From: Rhodoferax sp. | GTDB taxonomy: Bacteria > Pseudomonadota > Gammaproteobacteria > Burkholderiales > Burkholderiaceae_C | DNA length: 6,726 bases | Reading direction: 5' to 3' | Assembly: GCA_020048255.1 (NCBI GenBank) | Contig: JAIFMR010000080.1 | Coordinates: forward strand, 1-6,726 | Shown: one piece after another, positions 4,712-6,726 of the stretch | Numbering within the stretch: position 1 is the first letter of the stretch | Layout of the letters: every line of letters begins with the position of its first letter | Position numbers and translations under genes: made by a program | The notes under the pieces: generated by a model | Database searches by the model: none | What the model was told of the DNA's origin: nothing | The model's input: only the letters and a program-made list of their open reading frames with translations

Positions 4712-6250
4712 ATGACAGACAAATTAGTGATTTTTGATACCACCTTGCGTGACGGTGAGCAATCTCCGGGCGCATCCATGACGCGCGATGAAAAGCTCCG
4801 TATTGCTCGTCAACTTGAACGCTTGAAAGTGGATGTGATTGAGGCTGGGTTTGCCGCCAGTTCCAATGGCGACTTTGAGTGCATCAAAGCCATTGCAGAG
4901 GTTATCAAGGACTCCACCGTGTGTTCTTTGGCCCGTGCCAGCGATCGGGATATTGCACGCGCAGCCGAGGCCCTCAAACCTGCCAATTCCGGTCGATTGC
5001 ACCTGTTTTTGGCAACCAGCCCGCTGCACATGGAAAAGAAATTGCGCATGACACCCGATCAGGTGTTTGAGCAGTCCAAGCTGGCGGTCCGGTTCGCGCG
5101 CAATTTGATGTCTGACATTGAGTTCAGCGCCGAGGATGCGTACCGCTCTGATCCTGACTTTTTGTGCCGTGTCATCGAGGCGGTGATTCAGGAGGGCGCG
5201 ACCACCATCAATGTGCCTGACACCGTGGGCTACGCGATTCCCGAGCTGTATGGCAATTTCATCAAGGATTTGCGCGAACGCGTCCCCAACAGTGACAAGG
5301 CGGTCTGGTCGGTTCATTGCCACAACGACCTGGGTATGGCGGTCGCTAATTCTCTGGCGGGCGTCAAGATCGGTGGAGCTCGGCAGGTGGAGTGCACGAT
5401 CAATGGCCTGGGTGAGCGTGCAGGCAATTGTTCCCTGGAAGAAATTGTCATGGCCGTCAAAACGCGGCGAGACTATTTTGATCTGGAGATGCGCATTGAT
5501 ACCAAACACATCGTGGCGGCCAGCCGCCTGGTGAGCCAAACCACTGGTTTTGTGGTGCAGCCCAACAAGGCGGTCGTGGGTGCCAACGCTTTTGCGCATG
5601 CCTCAGGTATTCATCAGGATGGCGTATTGAAGGCGCGCGACACCTATGAAATCATGCGTGCTGAAGACGTGGGATGGAGCGCCAACAAGATCGTCATGGG
5701 TAAGCTCAGTGGTCGAACCGCGTTCAAACTGCGTTTGCAGGAACTGGGTGTCACGATGGGTAGCGAGGCTGAGATTAACAATGCGTTCATCAAATTCAAG
5801 GATTTGGCCGACCGCAAGAGTGAGATTTTTGACGAAGACATTCTGGCTTTGGTCAGTGAGGAAAATGTCGCCCAGACACACGACCGCTACGGTTTTGTCT
5901 CGCTGTCGCAGCACAGTGAGACCGGTGAAATGCCGCATGCCACCGTGGTCATTTCTGTCGATGGCAAAGAGGTGACCGGTTACGCCACAGGCAACGGCCC
6001 GGTCGATGCGTCGCTGAAAGCGATTGAATCTCATGTCAAAAGCGGTGCCGAGATGGTGCTCTATTCGGTCAACGCGATCAGCGGATCCACAGAGAGCCAG
6101 GGTGAAGTCACCGTGCGACTGCAAAACAGTGGCCGTGTGGTGAATGGCGTGGGTGCGGACCCCGATATTGTTGTGGCATCTGCCAAAGCCTACATCAGCG
6201 CCTTGAACAAATTGAGCAGCCAGGCGGATCGAGTCGCGGCACAGGGCTAA
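4712..6250 (+). CDS. leuA: 2-isopropylmalate synthase, LeuA
   Basis: Condenses 2-ketoisovalerate with acetyl-CoA to 2-isopropylmalate, the committed step of leucine synthesis, in the cytoplasm. The 512-residue product has an HMGL-like TIM barrel (about 4-270) opening with FDTTLRDGEQSPGASM (Arg13, Asp14). Metal ligands are Asp14, His202 and His204 (VHCHNDLGMAVANS) and Asn239 in NGLGERAGNCSLEE. The linker carries GIHQDG and the GKLSGR signature. The C-terminal LeuA dimer/allosteric domain (about 360-500) is complete, so leucine feedback inhibition is expected. The length fits the bacterial LeuA type 1 group. AGGAG at 4700-4704, seven bases upstream, supports ATG 4712. The gene sits behind a leucine attenuator and is closed by its own terminator, so it is probably a separately controlled single-gene transcript. 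leuB, leuC and leuD are not in the window. Confidence 0.97.
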   Translation: MTDKLVIFDTTLRDGEQSPGASMTRDEKLRIARQLERLKVDVIEAGFAASSNGDFECIKAIAEVIKDSTVCSLARASDRDIARAAEALKPANSGRLHLFLATSPLHMEKKLRMTPDQVFEQSKLAVRFARNLMSDIEFSAEDAYRSDPDFLCRVIEAVIQEGATTINVPDTVGYAIPELYGNFIKDLRERVPNSDKAVWSVHCHNDLGMAVANSLAGVKIGGARQVECTINGLGERAGNCSLEEIVMAVKTRRDYFDLEMRIDTKHIVAASRLVSQTTGFVVQPNKAVVGANAFAHASGIHQDGVLKARDTYEIMRAEDVGWSANKIVMGKLSGRTAFKLRLQELGVTMGSEAEINNAFIKFKDLADRKSEIFDEDILALVSEENVAQTHDRYGFVSLSQHSETGEMPHATVVISVDGKEVTGYATGNGPVDASLKAIESHVKSGAEMVLYSVNAISGSTESQGEVTVRLQNSGRVVNGVGADPDIVVASAKAYISALNKLSSQADRVAAQG

Positions 6251-6269
6251 TTCAGCGTGCTTGTTTAAG

Positions 6270-6305
6270 AAAGTCTCGCAAGTACTTGTTACTGCGAGAC
6301 TTTTT
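6270..6305 (+). terminator. Rho-independent terminator after leuA
   Basis: AAAGTCTCGCA (6270-6280) pairs with TGCGAGACTTT (6293-6303) over 11 bp. A bulged A (6281) and GTA/TAC (6282-6284/6290-6292) continue the stem to the loop CTTGT. Five T (6301-6305) follow the GC-containing arm. It begins 19 nt after the leuA stop. Confidence 0.9.
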
Positions 6306-6352
6306 GCGTTTAAACTCGGCACCTTGCCAACGCTTTGACAGGAACAGAGATC

Positions 6353-6726
6353 ATGACAAATCGCCTACAGGGTTCTTTTGCTAAAAAGTCCCGCAGTTTG
6401 ATCTGCTTGCTGAGTCTGATGAGTTGGCTGGCTTTTGTTCCTTTGTCGGTGGCGCAAGCTGCGACGGCCAAGGCTCGGGTGCAAAAAACATCACTCAACA
6501 AGGTGAAAAAAGTTGAGGCGCGTAAGCGGTCTACGGCGGTATTGGTCACCAAAAAGAGAAGAATCGTTAAAGAGCACGTGACGGCAAGTAAGCCCTCGTT
6601 TGGTCAAATTGCGGGCCTTCACTTGACACAAGACACGCTCAATTTGAAGTCCAGTGTGGCTTATGTGGTGGATCAGCAGACCAACGAAGTGCTGTACAGC
6701 AAAAACGACAAAGCTGTATTGCCAAT
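6353..6726 (+). CDS. pbpG: D-alanyl-D-alanine endopeptidase (PBP7/PbpG type, peptidase S11), 5' part
   Basis: The open frame runs from ATG 6353 to the window end without a stop: 124 complete codons plus two bases, so the gene is cut at its 3' end. AGGAA (6340-6344), eight bases upstream, supports the start. Residues 1-36 look like a Sec signal peptide: basic n-region, hydrophobic core from about residue 16 to 33, and a VAQA-A cleavage site after Ala36. Residues 40-80 are a very basic linker. From about residue 98 the S11 (D-Ala-D-Ala carboxypeptidase/endopeptidase) domain begins with LNLKSSVAYVVDQQTNEVLY and ends at AVLP. The catalytic SxxK motif is expected immediately past the edge and is not visible. 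Periplasmic peptidoglycan cleavage or remodelling is inferred. Another S11 member (DacA-like) cannot be fully excluded, but the short AYVVDQQT entry favours PbpG. Confidence 0.8.
   Translation, partial: MTNRLQGSFAKKSRSLICLLSLMSWLAFVPLSVAQAATAKARVQKTSLNKVKKVEARKRSTAVLVTKKRRIVKEHVTASKPSFGQIAGLHLTQDTLNLKSSVAYVVDQQTNEVLYSKNDKAVLP

Noticed and set aside
4533..4715. GTG-started ORF overlapping the leuA start by ATGA, as if translationally coupled.
   Set aside because: It has no ribosome binding site, crosses the attenuator terminator and overlaps the much better supported leader ORF; the ATGA overlap appears accidental.
4724..5599. Antisense ORF of 291 codons opposite leuA (and a 239-codon one at 5603-6322).
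   Set aside because: Shadow frames of leuA, with translations that look like reverse-strand coding bias and show no motifs.
6286..6314. TTGTTA...TTTAAA as a promoter for the pbpG-like gene, 17-bp spacing.
   Set aside because: Each hexamer matches only four of six, and the -35 lies in the leuA terminator loop; indistinguishable from chance.

Overview
This window carries a chromosomal branched-chain amino acid (BCAA) biosynthesis locus, all on the + strand: acetolactate synthase large subunit (ilvI/ilvB), its regulatory small subunit (ilvH), ketol-acid reductoisomerase (ilvC), phosphatidylserine synthase (pssA), 2-isopropylmalate synthase (leuA), and the 5' part of a D-Ala-D-Ala endopeptidase gene (PBP7/pbpG type) cut by the window end. 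Protein sequences and the ilvI-ilvH-ilvC-pssA-leuA order point to a betaproteobacterium of the Burkholderiales, most likely Comamonadaceae. This is judged from remembered family sequences, not from a search.

Layout. Positions 1-96 are the upstream region of ilvI, with a clear ribosome binding site but no convincing promoter. ilvI (97-1914) and ilvH (1999-2490) form the holoenzyme pair. A 69-bp gap with an 8-bp GC-rich hairpin leads to ilvC (2560-3576). A textbook terminator (3594-3621) follows ilvC, and pssA (3652-4464) starts only 30 bp after it. The 247-bp gap between pssA and leuA holds the most interesting element: a 17-codon leader ORF with three CTA leucine codons, three competing RNA pairings and a rho-independent terminator. 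Together these form what looks like a complete ribosome-mediated leucine attenuator in front of leuA (4712-6250). A strong terminator follows leuA (6270-6305), and the pbpG-like gene starts at 6353.

How the genes work together. IlvI/IlvH make acetolactate (or acetohydroxybutyrate) and IlvC reduces and isomerises it toward valine, isoleucine and the leucine precursor 2-ketoisovalerate. LeuA diverts 2-ketoisovalerate into leucine. Two feedback levels are visible: allosteric (the ACT domain of IlvH and the C-terminal domain of LeuA) and transcriptional (the leuA attenuator). PssA belongs to phospholipid synthesis and is a metabolic outsider embedded in the cluster. The genes are ordinary housekeeping genes and I see no mobile elements, CRISPR arrays, tRNA or rRNA. 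The novelty potential lies in the intergenic RNA structures.
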